Part shown: positions 1 through 7,649 of the stretch, piece by piece
Numbering within the stretch: position 1 is the stretch's first letter
Layout: every line of letters begins with the position of its first letter
Origin: Cellulosilyticum lentocellum DSM 5427
Lineage (GTDB): Bacteria; Bacillota; Clostridia; Lachnospirales; Cellulosilyticaceae
Length of the DNA: 64,000 bases
Assembly (NCBI RefSeq): GCF_000178835.2
Contig: NC_015275.1
Location: 703,001-767,000, forward strand
Reading direction: 5' to 3'
Program-made: the position numbers and the translations under genes
Notes under the pieces: model-generated
Database searches by the model: none
Told to the model about the DNA's origin: nothing
The model's input: the letters and a program-made list of their open reading frames with translations, nothing else

Positions 1-1
1 T

Positions 2-745
2 TTTAGCTATGACGATGGTCAAGTATATGATGAACGACTAATTGACATTTTTAACAAGTATCATATGAAAGCAACCTTTCATTTAAATTCAGGAATCTTA
101 AATAAAGAAGGTTATGTGAAAAGTAATGCTTTAAAAGAACTATATAAGGGGCATGAAGTAGCATGTCATGGAAAGAATCATAAATATTTAGGACAGTTAA
201 CAAAAGAACAACTTATTAATGAAATTTGGGAAGATAGAAAAAATCTTGAAGGCTATATAGAACAGCCAGTAGTAGGAATGTCTTATGCCTTTGGTGAGTA
301 TTCAATGGGCATTAAGCAAACGTTAGCACAATTAGGAATTAAGTATTCTAGAACAGTTGAGTCTACACAGGGTTTTGGCATTCCAGGTGATTTCATGTGC
401 TGGCATCCTACATGTCATCATAATGACTCTATTATGGAGAAAGCAGATGTCTTTCTAAATATGCCTGAGTATATGAAGAGTCCTTTATTTTACATATGGG
501 GACATAGTTTTGAGTTTGGTAGAGAAAATAATTGGAGTGTCATAGAAAAATTCTGTGAGAAAATAAGTTTTAAGGAAGATGTATGGTATGCTACCAATTT
601 AGAAATTGAACACTATATTAATGCTATGCGCCACCTTACAGTAAGTACAGATGAAAAGATGTACATCAACAATGCCGATATATCCATCTGGGCAGAGTAT
701 GAAGGAGCGGTGATAGAACTTAAACCAGGCTATACTAAGCTGTGA
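2..745 (+). CDS. Polysaccharide deacetylase family protein (5' end outside window)
   Basis: The reading frame is open from base 2, so the start lies upstream of the window. The first visible residues, FSYDDGQVYDE, are the metal-binding Asp-Asp motif of the NodB/carbohydrate esterase 4 fold, followed by KATFHLNSG. HGKNH, about 55 residues further on, fits the HxxxH zinc motif. About 247 residues are visible. Family members remove N- or O-acetyl groups from peptidoglycan, chitin or xylan; the substrate cannot be told from this fragment. No signal peptide can be judged because the N terminus is missing. An intrinsic terminator at 801-838 closes the unit. Confidence 0.8.
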   Translation, partial: FSYDDGQVYDERLIDIFNKYHMKATFHLNSGILNKEGYVKSNALKELYKGHEVACHGKNHKYLGQLTKEQLINEIWEDRKNLEGYIEQPVVGMSYAFGEYSMGIKQTLAQLGIKYSRTVESTQGFGIPGDFMCWHPTCHHNDSIMEKADVFLNMPEYMKSPLFYIWGHSFEFGRENNWSVIEKFCEKISFKEDVWYATNLEIEHYINAMRHLTVSTDEKMYINNADISIWAEYEGAVIELKPGYTKL

Positions 746-800
746 AAAAAGACTCTATAAAATAGGACTAATCGTATACTGGATTTAGGACCATAAGAAA

Positions 801-838
801 AAAGGAAGTTTGTGTCAGTGATGACAGCTTCCTTTTTT
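801..838 (+). terminator. Intrinsic terminator after the deacetylase gene
   Basis: AAGGAAG and a TGTCA/TGACA inner stem around a GTGA loop pair with CTTCCTT and run into TTTTTT. An internal bulge interrupts the stem. It ends the deacetylase unit before the IS630 element. Confidence 0.7.
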
Positions 839-1065
839 GTATATCTGATATTTTTATCATTCTTATTCTAGGGGGATAGCCGCCTTAAATAAATAAAATA
901 ATAAGTGAATTAAATTTATAAGTATATATATGTCAATACAGTTTGTGAAAGCCGTCAATGAAATAATAAAAAACTTTTTAAAAGAAATATAAAAAGATTT
1001 TTGTTATTAGCATATATAGGTATTTAAGGACAGTGGTTGTGATTATATTTTACAAACAATTACTA

Positions 1066-1079
1066 TAGATAAACCATTT
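1066..1079 (+). repeat. Left terminal inverted repeat of the IS630 element
   Basis: TAGATAAACCATTT, preceded by TA at 1064-1065. It is the exact reverse complement of 2307-2320. Confidence 0.85.
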
Positions 1080-1155
1080 TAAATACTGTTATATGTTTGT
1101 ATGATTTCTGTTATTTTTCATATCCTAAGTAAAAAAGGATTAGGAGATGACATTT

Positions 1156-2250
1156 ATGAGCAGAACAACTTCCGTAACAGCTGAACTTCATGGATACTCG
1201 TTAGAAGAACTAAAAAAATTAAGAAGATCTTATTCTACAGAGATAGGTAGGAATGTTCTTACGACAGTTGTTATGCTTATAGAAGGCAATTCAGTTAAAC
1301 AAATTGCAGATTTTCTTGCAGTACGTTTAATTACTGTTTATACCTATATAAATCGTTGGAATGAGCTTGGTATTTCTTCTTTAGAAGACTATAGAGGTAG
1401 AACCCCTTCTAATTGCAAAATGACAGCTGAAATGGAACATGATCTTTTAGAAGTGGTTCAGCATAATATCCCTAATGATTTTGAGTTTCTAGGCAATGTT
1501 TGGACTGCCAAGCTTTTATCAGATTATCTTAATCAAAACTACGGGATAAGGCTATGCCCACAATGTATTAGAGATACACTTCATAAAAACAACTATAGCT
1601 TCAAACGAGCTCAAAAAAGACCAAGTAAAGGTGTAAAATCTGAGCAAGAATCGTTTAAAAAAATGATAGAAACTACGAGTACTGTAGAAAACGATTCTGA
1701 TAGTGTTTTGTATGTTATGGACGAAACTGCCCTAAGAACAGAATCTGATAACAGGAGAACTTGGAGTCCAGTTGGGGTGTCCCCTATCTTAGAAAGCAAT
1801 GGTTCTCATCAAGGGGTTAATATTATTGGTGCAACAGAAATAACCAAAAACTTTGATACAATAGCCGATATATATGATGCAGCACATACTATCAAAGGTA
1901 AAGAAATAAAAGAATTTTTAAGTGAACTATTAGAACGTAATCTTGGAAAGAAGGTGTATGTTGTTTTAGATAATGCTAAAACACATAATAATCATGAGAT
2001 TCAAGAGTTCTGGAGTCAAAATACTAATAGGTTAGTACTTATTAATACCCCCGTTTATTCACCACAACTTAATCCACAAGAAAACATTTGGAACTTGCTT
2101 AAGAATAAAGTGTATACAGTAGGTGCTAAAGAGAGTACTGATGCACTCTTTGAAGAAGTTAATCATCTATATAATCAATTCAATGATGATAAAGGGCTAA
2201 TTAAAAACATCGTTAATCCCAGAAATTACTACTTCAAGTCCAGAATATAA
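1156..2250 (+). CDS. IS630-family DDE transposase
   Basis: The product is about 364 aa. Residues about 25-130 form the helix-turn-helix/winged-helix DNA-binding part (NSVKQIADFLAVRLITVYTY). The C-terminal catalytic domain shows the three acidic positions: YVMDETALR, VVLDNAKTH, and NPQENIWN after the YSPQLNP motif. It would cut and paste the element into TA sites. The ATG at 1156 is preferred over that at 1147, because the AGGAG at 1142-1146 directly abuts 1147 but is 9 bases from 1156. The frame has no stop, so the element may be active. Confidence 0.9.
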   Translation: MSRTTSVTAELHGYSLEELKKLRRSYSTEIGRNVLTTVVMLIEGNSVKQIADFLAVRLITVYTYINRWNELGISSLEDYRGRTPSNCKMTAEMEHDLLEVVQHNIPNDFEFLGNVWTAKLLSDYLNQNYGIRLCPQCIRDTLHKNNYSFKRAQKRPSKGVKSEQESFKKMIETTSTVENDSDSVLYVMDETALRTESDNRRTWSPVGVSPILESNGSHQGVNIIGATEITKNFDTIADIYDAAHTIKGKEIKEFLSELLERNLGKKVYVVLDNAKTHNNHEIQEFWSQNTNRLVLINTPVYSPQLNPQENIWNLLKNKVYTVGAKESTDALFEEVNHLYNQFNDDKGLIKNIVNPRNYYFKSRI

Positions 2251-2306
2251 GTAGGTATTTTAGTCCTACTTATTTCCTGAAATATTACAACATTATTTAG
2301 TTTTAT

Positions 2307-2320
2307 AAATGGTTTATCTA
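2307..2320 (-). repeat. Right terminal inverted repeat of the IS630 element
   Basis: AAATGGTTTATCTA, followed by TA at 2321-2322. It is the exact complement of the left end. Confidence 0.85.
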
Positions 2321-2427
2321 TATACAAAGTAAAAGAAAGTATTTAAAATATAATCAGATACTAAATGCTAAGGTTTTGTAGTGTTGAACTGTCGGTAGTC
2401 TAAATGAACCATGAATAGGAGAATCGG

Positions 2428-4233
2428 ATGAAGAAACAAAAGTATTTATCTCATATAGAACAGATAAACACAGTATTAAGTATTTTAGAGCATAGGTTAG
2501 ACAAAGTAGGATGGCTTAGAATAGCTACTTTTTTACTAGGGATAGTTAGCATTATAGCAGGTTTTGAACTTAAAAATAATTTTTATTATATGATTGGGAT
2601 TTTACTTATATTAGGTTTTATAGGTTTGGTAAAACATTATAATAAGTTAAAAAACCAAAAGCAATATGAAACAGCTAAAAAAGAAGTGGTAGAAGGTTAT
2701 GTAAAACGTCTAGGACAAGAGTGGTTAGATTTTAAAGAGGATGGAAAAGATTATATTACTCAAGATATTCCTAGAACCAAGGATTTAGATTTATTAGGTA
2801 AAGGTTCTTTATTTCAGTATATTTGTGTTGGACATACACCTTACGGGAAAGAAGCGCTAGCAAAAGCATTAGTTGAGGGCGCTCAACATGAACAAATCTC
2901 TAGAAGGCAAGAAGCTATTAAAGAGCTACTTAATGATGAAGCATTTGCCTTGCATCTTCAGACTTTAAGCCAGATGATTGGGAAGAACGAAGAGGGGATA
3001 GAAACTCAAACAATGGAAGCTTTTGTAGAGCTAGCTGAAGGGGAAGGCAAGAAGCAGAGTATAGTAATGAAGGGCTTAGCGCTAGTACTCCCCTTTATTG
3101 TACTTTTCTCTAGTGTTTTAATTGGGATTCATAGACAAACACCACTGACTAATTTGTTAGGAAGTCTTGGTATACTGGTTCAGATAGGATTAGGTGCCTT
3201 TTACTATAGGAAGCATAATATGGTATTTGAGCCCATTATTAAGTTTAGCCAAAACATAAAGGCTTATGAAGCCTTTCTCTATGCTATAGAAAACAAAGAG
3301 TTTAAGTGTGATTATTTAAAAGACCTGCAAAAAAGCTTATGTGACCAAGGTGGTCCGAAGAAGGCTTTAAAGGGACTTAAACAATTAACAGAAGCCTTAA
3401 AAGTAAGGTTTAATGGACTAGGTTATATGATTGTAGCAAGTACTTTAATGTGGGATTTTCATTGTATGGATATTTACTATATGTGGCATAAACAATATGG
3501 TAAATCAGTCCGTCGTTGGTTAAAGGTGATGGGAGAAATGGAAGCCCTCCTAAGTCTAGCTGTCATTGGTGAAGTAAAAGAAGATTATGTTTTTCCACAG
3601 GTAGAAGAAACCAAAGAGCCTTTTGTAAATTTTTCACAGTTAAAACACCCATTGATACAAGAACAAACAGCGGTAGGCAATGCATTAGAGTTAAAAAATG
3701 CTACCTGTATTATTACAGGTTCCAATATGTCAGGGAAAACTACTTTTCTAAGGACAATAGGTATTAACCTAGCTTTAGCTTATGCAGGGGCACCTGTATT
3801 AGCAACTAGATTTGAAGCCGCACGCATGGAGGTACTCACTTCAATGCGTATTGAAGATAATGTCAATGAAGGTATTTCAACTTTTTATGCTGAACTCTTA
3901 CGCATTAAACAAATGATCACATTAGCAGAATTAAAGCAGCCGATGCTTGTATTAATAGATGAGATTTTTAAGGGAACGAATTCAGCTGATCGTATATTAG
4001 GTGCTACAGAAACCATTCATGCTTTAGAAAAACCATGGATTACGGTCATGGTAAGCACTCATGATTTTGAACTATGTGAACTTGAAAATAGTAGCAAAAG
4101 AGAATCTTATAACTATCACTTTACAGAGCATTATAAAGACAATGAGATACAGTTTGACTATCAACTTCAAAAAGGTCGTTGTAAGACCACTAACGCCAAG
4201 TATTTACTGAGAATGGTAGGAATTATAAAATAG
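2428..4233 (+). CDS. Membrane-anchored MutS-like ATPase (not a mismatch-repair MutS)
   Basis: 601 aa. The C-terminal third is the MutS ABC-type ATPase: Walker A GSNMSGKT near residue 430, Walker B LVLIDEIFKGTNSADR near 507, then VSTHD. The mismatch-recognition and connector domains of MutS are absent. The N terminus instead has two hydrophobic hairpins (about 24-68 and 212-258), so the protein is probably membrane-attached with a cytoplasmic ATPase. Clostridia commonly carry such MutS-domain membrane proteins, but their role is unknown to me. The start follows AGGAG at 2417-2421. The gene stands alone between the IS630 element and a hairpin at 4242-4284. Confidence 0.8.
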   Translation: MKKQKYLSHIEQINTVLSILEHRLDKVGWLRIATFLLGIVSIIAGFELKNNFYYMIGILLILGFIGLVKHYNKLKNQKQYETAKKEVVEGYVKRLGQEWLDFKEDGKDYITQDIPRTKDLDLLGKGSLFQYICVGHTPYGKEALAKALVEGAQHEQISRRQEAIKELLNDEAFALHLQTLSQMIGKNEEGIETQTMEAFVELAEGEGKKQSIVMKGLALVLPFIVLFSSVLIGIHRQTPLTNLLGSLGILVQIGLGAFYYRKHNMVFEPIIKFSQNIKAYEAFLYAIENKEFKCDYLKDLQKSLCDQGGPKKALKGLKQLTEALKVRFNGLGYMIVASTLMWDFHCMDIYYMWHKQYGKSVRRWLKVMGEMEALLSLAVIGEVKEDYVFPQVEETKEPFVNFSQLKHPLIQEQTAVGNALELKNATCIITGSNMSGKTTFLRTIGINLALAYAGAPVLATRFEAARMEVLTSMRIEDNVNEGISTFYAELLRIKQMITLAELKQPMLVLIDEIFKGTNSADRILGATETIHALEKPWITVMVSTHDFELCELENSSKRESYNYHFTEHYKDNEIQFDYQLQKGRCKTTNAKYLLRMVGIIK

Positions 4234-4241
4234 GTAAATAA

Positions 4242-4284
4242 GAACCCTAGTTAATAATACTAATTTGGTATTTAACTAGGGTTC
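4242..4284 (+). terminator. Hairpin after the MutS-like gene
   Basis: GAACCCTAGTTAA pairs perfectly with TTAACTAGGGTTC over 13 bp around a 17-base loop. The T tract after it is poor, so termination efficiency is uncertain. Confidence 0.55.
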
Positions 4285-4399
4285 CATTGTTTATAAGGAG
4301 TTGGATAGGTATAATAAAAGTAAGAAAACTCTCATTTTTAGGCATTAGAAGAGAGGCTAAGTGACTCACCTTAATATATGATAAAAAGGAGCTGAAAAA

Positions 4400-5260
4400 A
4401 TGGAATGGATACAATGCTTAAACCGTGCTATGAAGTATATTGAAGAGCATTTAGAAGATGAAATAAAGTATGAAGAGGTGGCTAAGTTAGCTTGCTGTTC
4501 AACTTATCATTTTCAAAGAATGTTTACTTATATGGCAAATGTGCCACTTTCAGAATACATACGACGTAGGCGAATGACTATGGCAGCAGTAAGATTGCAA
4601 AGTACAGATATAAAGATTGTGGATCTTGCTCTTATTTATGGCTATGAATCTCCTACAGCTTTTAATCGTGCTTTTCAAAGCATCCATGATGTGACACCCT
4701 CTAAGGCAAGACAAGAGGGCATTAGTTTAAAGGCTTATCCTCCTATCAGCTTTAGTTTATCTATTAAGGGAGATGTAGCAATGAATTACAGAATCGAAAA
4801 GAAAGAAGCTTTTAGAATTATAGGGATTTCTGCTCCATTACATCAAGACATAGAAAAGAATTTCGAGGTAGTACCGATGATGTGGCAAAAGGCCGCAATG
4901 AGCGGCACTATAGAAAAGTTAGCAGCAATGATGAATGGAGAACTTAAAGGCATACTAGGGGTAAGTGCATGTAATGAAAGAGAACAGTGGAAGTATTTTA
5001 TTGCAGCAGCAAGTCATGAGCCTTTAGATGAATCACTAGAAGAACTCACAGTGCCTCCAGCAACCTGGGCCATTTTTTATGGAGAAGGGACTATGCCAGA
5101 GGCAGTGCAGGAATTAGAAAGAAGGATTGTGACAGAGTGGCTACCTACTTCAGGCTATGAATATGGAAACGCACCAGATATAGAAGTTTACCTTTCACCA
5201 GACCCACAAAATGCAAAGTTTGAAGTTTGGATTCCAGTCATGAAAAAGGAGGATAACTAG
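4400..5260 (+). CDS. AraC-family regulator with C-terminal GyrI-like effector domain
   Basis: 286 aa. Residues about 8-105 hold the two AraC helix-turn-helix motifs (CCSTYHFQRMF; ALIYGYESPTAFNRAF). After a short linker, residues about 125-283 form a GyrI-like small-molecule-binding domain ending in the typical EVWIPV strand. This is the SoxS/Rob-like layout in which the ligand domain controls a DNA-binding domain. The start follows AAAAGGAGCTG. The stop overlaps the next gene by one base (TAGTG), so the two are translationally coupled. The ligand is unknown. Confidence 0.85.
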   Translation: MEWIQCLNRAMKYIEEHLEDEIKYEEVAKLACCSTYHFQRMFTYMANVPLSEYIRRRRMTMAAVRLQSTDIKIVDLALIYGYESPTAFNRAFQSIHDVTPSKARQEGISLKAYPPISFSLSIKGDVAMNYRIEKKEAFRIIGISAPLHQDIEKNFEVVPMMWQKAAMSGTIEKLAAMMNGELKGILGVSACNEREQWKYFIAAASHEPLDESLEELTVPPATWAIFYGEGTMPEAVQELERRIVTEWLPTSGYEYGNAPDIEVYLSPDPQNAKFEVWIPVMKKEDN

Positions 5261-5712
5261 TGGTTCATTTAGTATACTGCGATGATAAGGAAAAGGTATT
5301 AGAAAAAATAGTAGAAGGTTCAAAGACAATGATTATAAGAGCAGCAGCAGGACGAAAAATACCTCATAGTAGAGTGTTTGAAGGAGAAAAACTTTACTTC
5401 ATGAAAAAGGGAACAGGTAAAATCACGGCAATGGCAACTGTAGAATCCGTACAAAACTATATTAAGCTAACAGAAGAAGAGATTAATAGTACACTTGAAA
5501 ACAATCAGCCCCAGCTCAATTTATCCAAAAAACAACAAGAACGATGGCACAAAAAATGTATGTGTTTAGTGGCATTTACAGGTACCCGAGAAATAGAACC
5601 TTTAGCATTTGACCATCAAGGGAATATGGATGATTGGCTAATTATTGAGAAGATTGAAGATGTCGTTGTAGGAACAAGCATTCCTTATAATTATGAAAAG
5701 TCAAGATTTTAA
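5260..5712 (+). CDS. Small ASCH/PUA-like domain protein
   Basis: 150 aa, starting at a GTG that overlaps the stop of the AraC gene by one base; AAAAAGGAGG lies seven bases upstream. The pattern KTMIIRAAAGRKIPHSRV, then EGEKLYFMKKGTGKITAMA, resembles the beta-barrel of ASCH/EVE-type PUA-like domains, which bind modified nucleotides or RNA. The identification is by eye and tentative. Coupling to the AraC/GyrI regulator suggests a shared stimulus. No membrane or secretion signal is visible. Confidence 0.5.
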   Translation: MVHLVYCDDKEKVLEKIVEGSKTMIIRAAAGRKIPHSRVFEGEKLYFMKKGTGKITAMATVESVQNYIKLTEEEINSTLENNQPQLNLSKKQQERWHKKCMCLVAFTGTREIEPLAFDHQGNMDDWLIIEKIEDVVVGTSIPYNYEKSRF

Positions 5713-5745
5713 TTCATTTTAATCGTTTGTTGCTTTTTAAATTAT

Positions 5746-5775
5746 TTCACCTGAATTGTTACAATATGTTATAAT
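5746..5775 (+). promoter_or_regulatory. Probable sigma-A promoter for the GntR gene
   Basis: TTCACC (5746-5751), an 18-base spacer and a perfect TATAAT (5770-5775), 43 bases before the GntR start codon. Confidence 0.5.
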
Positions 5776-5817
5776 AAATGAGATGATTTAATATTAAGGA
5801 CAAGGAAAAGGTGCCAT

Positions 5818-6552
5818 ATGCAAATTCAAAACAACTTTTTACCTATGTACTATCAATTAAAAAATATAATTATTGATATGATTGAAAATGAAGAGATCGG
5901 TGTAGACGAATGTATACCTTCAGAACCTAAGCTTATGCAGACTTATAACTTAAGTCGTACTACAGTTAGAAAAGCTATTGATGAACTGGTTAATGAGGGT
6001 TATTTATATAAAAAGCAAGGCAAAGGAACCTTTGTGAAAGGGCGTGGTTTTGAGCAAGGACTTATTAAGCTATCTGGTTGTAGTGAAGACATTAGACGTT
6101 ATGGTCTAGAACCAAAACCTTTTGTATTAAAAGCTACTATAGAAAAGCCCTCAAAACGAGTAGCCAAGATGTTAGAAATCGACCAAGAGCAAGAAACCTT
6201 TTACATGGAACGCGTTATTTACGGGGATGAAATCCCTATTAATAAAAACAAGAGTCATATTCCTTATCATCTTGTACCAGGTATTGAAAAAGTGGATTTC
6301 AACAAAGAATCCTTATATAAGGTGATTGAAAAGGACTATGGCATAGTCATTACTAGAGCTATTCGTACAGTAGAAGCCATTTTAGCTAATGAGGAAATAG
6401 CACTTCAGCTTAAAATTAAAGAAGGGGCACCTGTCATGCTATTTAAGGGACAAGTTTATGCAGATATGAAAGGTAAAGAGGTTATAATAGAGTATTTTGA
6501 AGCGATTTATCGTTCAGATCAATTTCAATTTTATATTGAGCAACATAGATGA
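5818..6552 (+). CDS. GntR-family regulator, HutC/UTRA subfamily
   Basis: 244 aa. The N-terminal winged helix (about 5-72) has the GntR signature IPSEPKLMQTYNLSRTTVRKAI and KQGKGTFV. Residues about 95-238 match the UTRA effector domain (ETFYMERVIYGDEIPI, then GAPVMLFKGQVY). HutC-type regulators usually repress sugar or amino-acid genes and release DNA on binding a sugar phosphate or similar ligand. The gene has its own promoter and a strong terminator. The next genes downstream are transaldolase and transketolase, whose promoter carries a short palindrome at 6779-6790; regulation of that unit is a reasonable guess only. Confidence 0.88.
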   Translation: MQIQNNFLPMYYQLKNIIIDMIENEEIGVDECIPSEPKLMQTYNLSRTTVRKAIDELVNEGYLYKKQGKGTFVKGRGFEQGLIKLSGCSEDIRRYGLEPKPFVLKATIEKPSKRVAKMLEIDQEQETFYMERVIYGDEIPINKNKSHIPYHLVPGIEKVDFNKESLYKVIEKDYGIVITRAIRTVEAILANEEIALQLKIKEGAPVMLFKGQVYADMKGKEVIIEYFEAIYRSDQFQFYIEQHR

Positions 6553-6568
6553 TAAAGTTATAAGGAAT

Positions 6569-6619
6569 CACACATTAATTGAACCTGTAAAGGTTACAGT
6601 AATTAATGTGTGTTTTTTT
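6569..6619 (+). terminator. Strong intrinsic terminator after the GntR gene
   Basis: CACACATTAATT (6569-6580) pairs exactly with AATTAATGTGTG (6601-6612), followed by TTTTTTT. The loop contains a second small hairpin, AACCTGTAAAGGTT. Confidence 0.88.
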
Positions 6620-6745
6620 GTTAAATAGGAAATATCAAGTGATGAATAAAGGCAAGTTTCAACGGAGAAAGTAATTGAGAAAACTTTTTTAATAAGATTT
6701 AAATACACTTTGATAAAAATATTTAGACTTTATAATCAGATACTA

Positions 6746-6790
6746 TTGAAAAATTAAAAATATAGTAGTATATTTAACTTGTACGGACAA
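6746..6790 (+). promoter_or_regulatory. Promoter of the tal-tkt unit with overlapping palindrome
   Basis: TTGAAA (6746-6751), a 17-base spacer and TATATT (6769-6774) form a good sigma-A promoter. The predicted start site near 6781 falls inside TTGT-ACGG-ACAA (6779-6790), a palindromic site well placed for a repressor such as the neighbouring GntR protein. A leader of about 85 bases follows before the transaldolase start. Confidence 0.6.
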
Positions 6791-6866
6791 CATAACGACA
6801 TGATGAAAAACAACGTGATAATAGATTCAATAAAACTTTATATACAACTATTTAGGAGGAATTAAA

Positions 6867-7520
6867 ATGAAATTATTTGTGGACACAGCTAATACTGAAG
6901 AAATTCGTAAGGCAAATGACCTAGGAGTAATCTGTGGGGTAACTACTAACCCTTCTCTTATTGCTCGTGAAGGACTTGAGTTTAAATCAGTTATTAAAGA
7001 AATTACAGAGATTGTAGATGGCCCTATTAGTGCCGAGGTTATTTCACTTGAAGCACCTAAAATGGTAGAGGAAGCTTTAGAACTTGCTAAAATACACAAA
7101 AATATTGTTATTAAATTACCTATGACAGAAGAAGGTTTAAAAGCAACGAAACAGCTAACTGCCAAAGGGATTAAAACCAATGTAACTTTAATTTTTTCAG
7201 CTGCACAAGCTCTACTTGCAGCTAGAGCTGGAGCTACTTATGTTAGTCCATTCTTGGGAAGACTAGATGATATAGGAACAGAAGGTATGCAATTAGTAAG
7301 AGACATTGCAGAAATATTTGATATCCACGGCATTGAAACAGAGATTATCGCAGCTAGTGTACGTAGTCCTCTTCATGTAGTAGATGCAGCTAAAGCAGGA
7401 GCTCATATTGCAACTGTCCCTTATAACGTCATTATTCAAATGACTAAACATCCTCTTACAGATAATGGTATTCAAAGATTCCTCAAGGATTGGGAAGGTT
7501 TAGAACAAAAGCTTAACTAA
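6867..7520 (+). CDS. tal: Transaldolase (short MipB/TalC type)
   Basis: 217 aa, the usual length of the short class. It moves a dihydroxyacetone unit between sedoheptulose 7-phosphate and glyceraldehyde 3-phosphate in the non-oxidative pentose phosphate pathway. Visible features are [15 protein letters not shown], and the Schiff-base lysine K83 in [10 protein letters not shown]. Glu57 (SAEVI) and Phe129 (VSPFLGR) occupy the positions where fructose-6-phosphate aldolase has Gln and Tyr, so transaldolase is favoured over FSA. The start follows AGGAGG. Transketolase is next, 129 bases downstream past a weak hairpin, so the two probably share the promoter at 6746. Confidence 0.92.
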   Translation: MKLFVDTANTEEIRKANDLGVICGVTTNPSLIAREGLEFKSVIKEITEIVDGPISAEVISLEAPKMVEEALELAKIHKNIVIKLPMTEEGLKATKQLTAKGIKTNVTLIFSAAQALLAARAGATYVSPFLGRLDDIGTEGMQLVRDIAEIFDIHGIETEIIAASVRSPLHVVDAAKAGAHIATVPYNVIIQMTKHPLTDNGIQRFLKDWEGLEQKLN

Positions 7521-7537
7521 CAATAACCCCCTTATTT

Positions 7538-7569
7538 TGCATATGGCCCTTCTTTTAAGGTCATATGCA
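7538..7569 (+). terminator. Hairpin between transaldolase and transketolase
   Basis: TGCATATGGCC pairs with GGTCATATGCA (one G-T pair). Only TATATTTT follows, so it may be a partial terminator or a stabilising hairpin that lets some transcripts continue into transketolase. Confidence 0.5.
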
Positions 7570-7649
7570 TATATTTTAAAGAACTAATAACTGTCATAAT
7601 TACAGAACAAGGTATTTAGAAGATTTTAATAGGAGAAAGGGAGTAGAAA

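Larger units (their letters stand above)
1066..2320 (+). mobile_element. IS630-family insertion sequence, apparently complete
   Basis: About 1255 bp bounded by 14-bp inverted repeats (TAGATAAACCATTT at 1066-1079 and its complement at 2307-2320). A TA dinucleotide sits directly outside each end, as expected for the TA target duplication of the IS630/Tc1-mariner group. One full transposase gene lies inside. A diverged copy of the right end of a related element lies at 17274-17388. Confidence 0.88.

Noticed and set aside
2428-4233. Mismatch-repair MutS
   Set aside because: Only the ATPase domain is shared; mismatch-binding domains are absent, membrane helices are present, and no mutL is adjacent.
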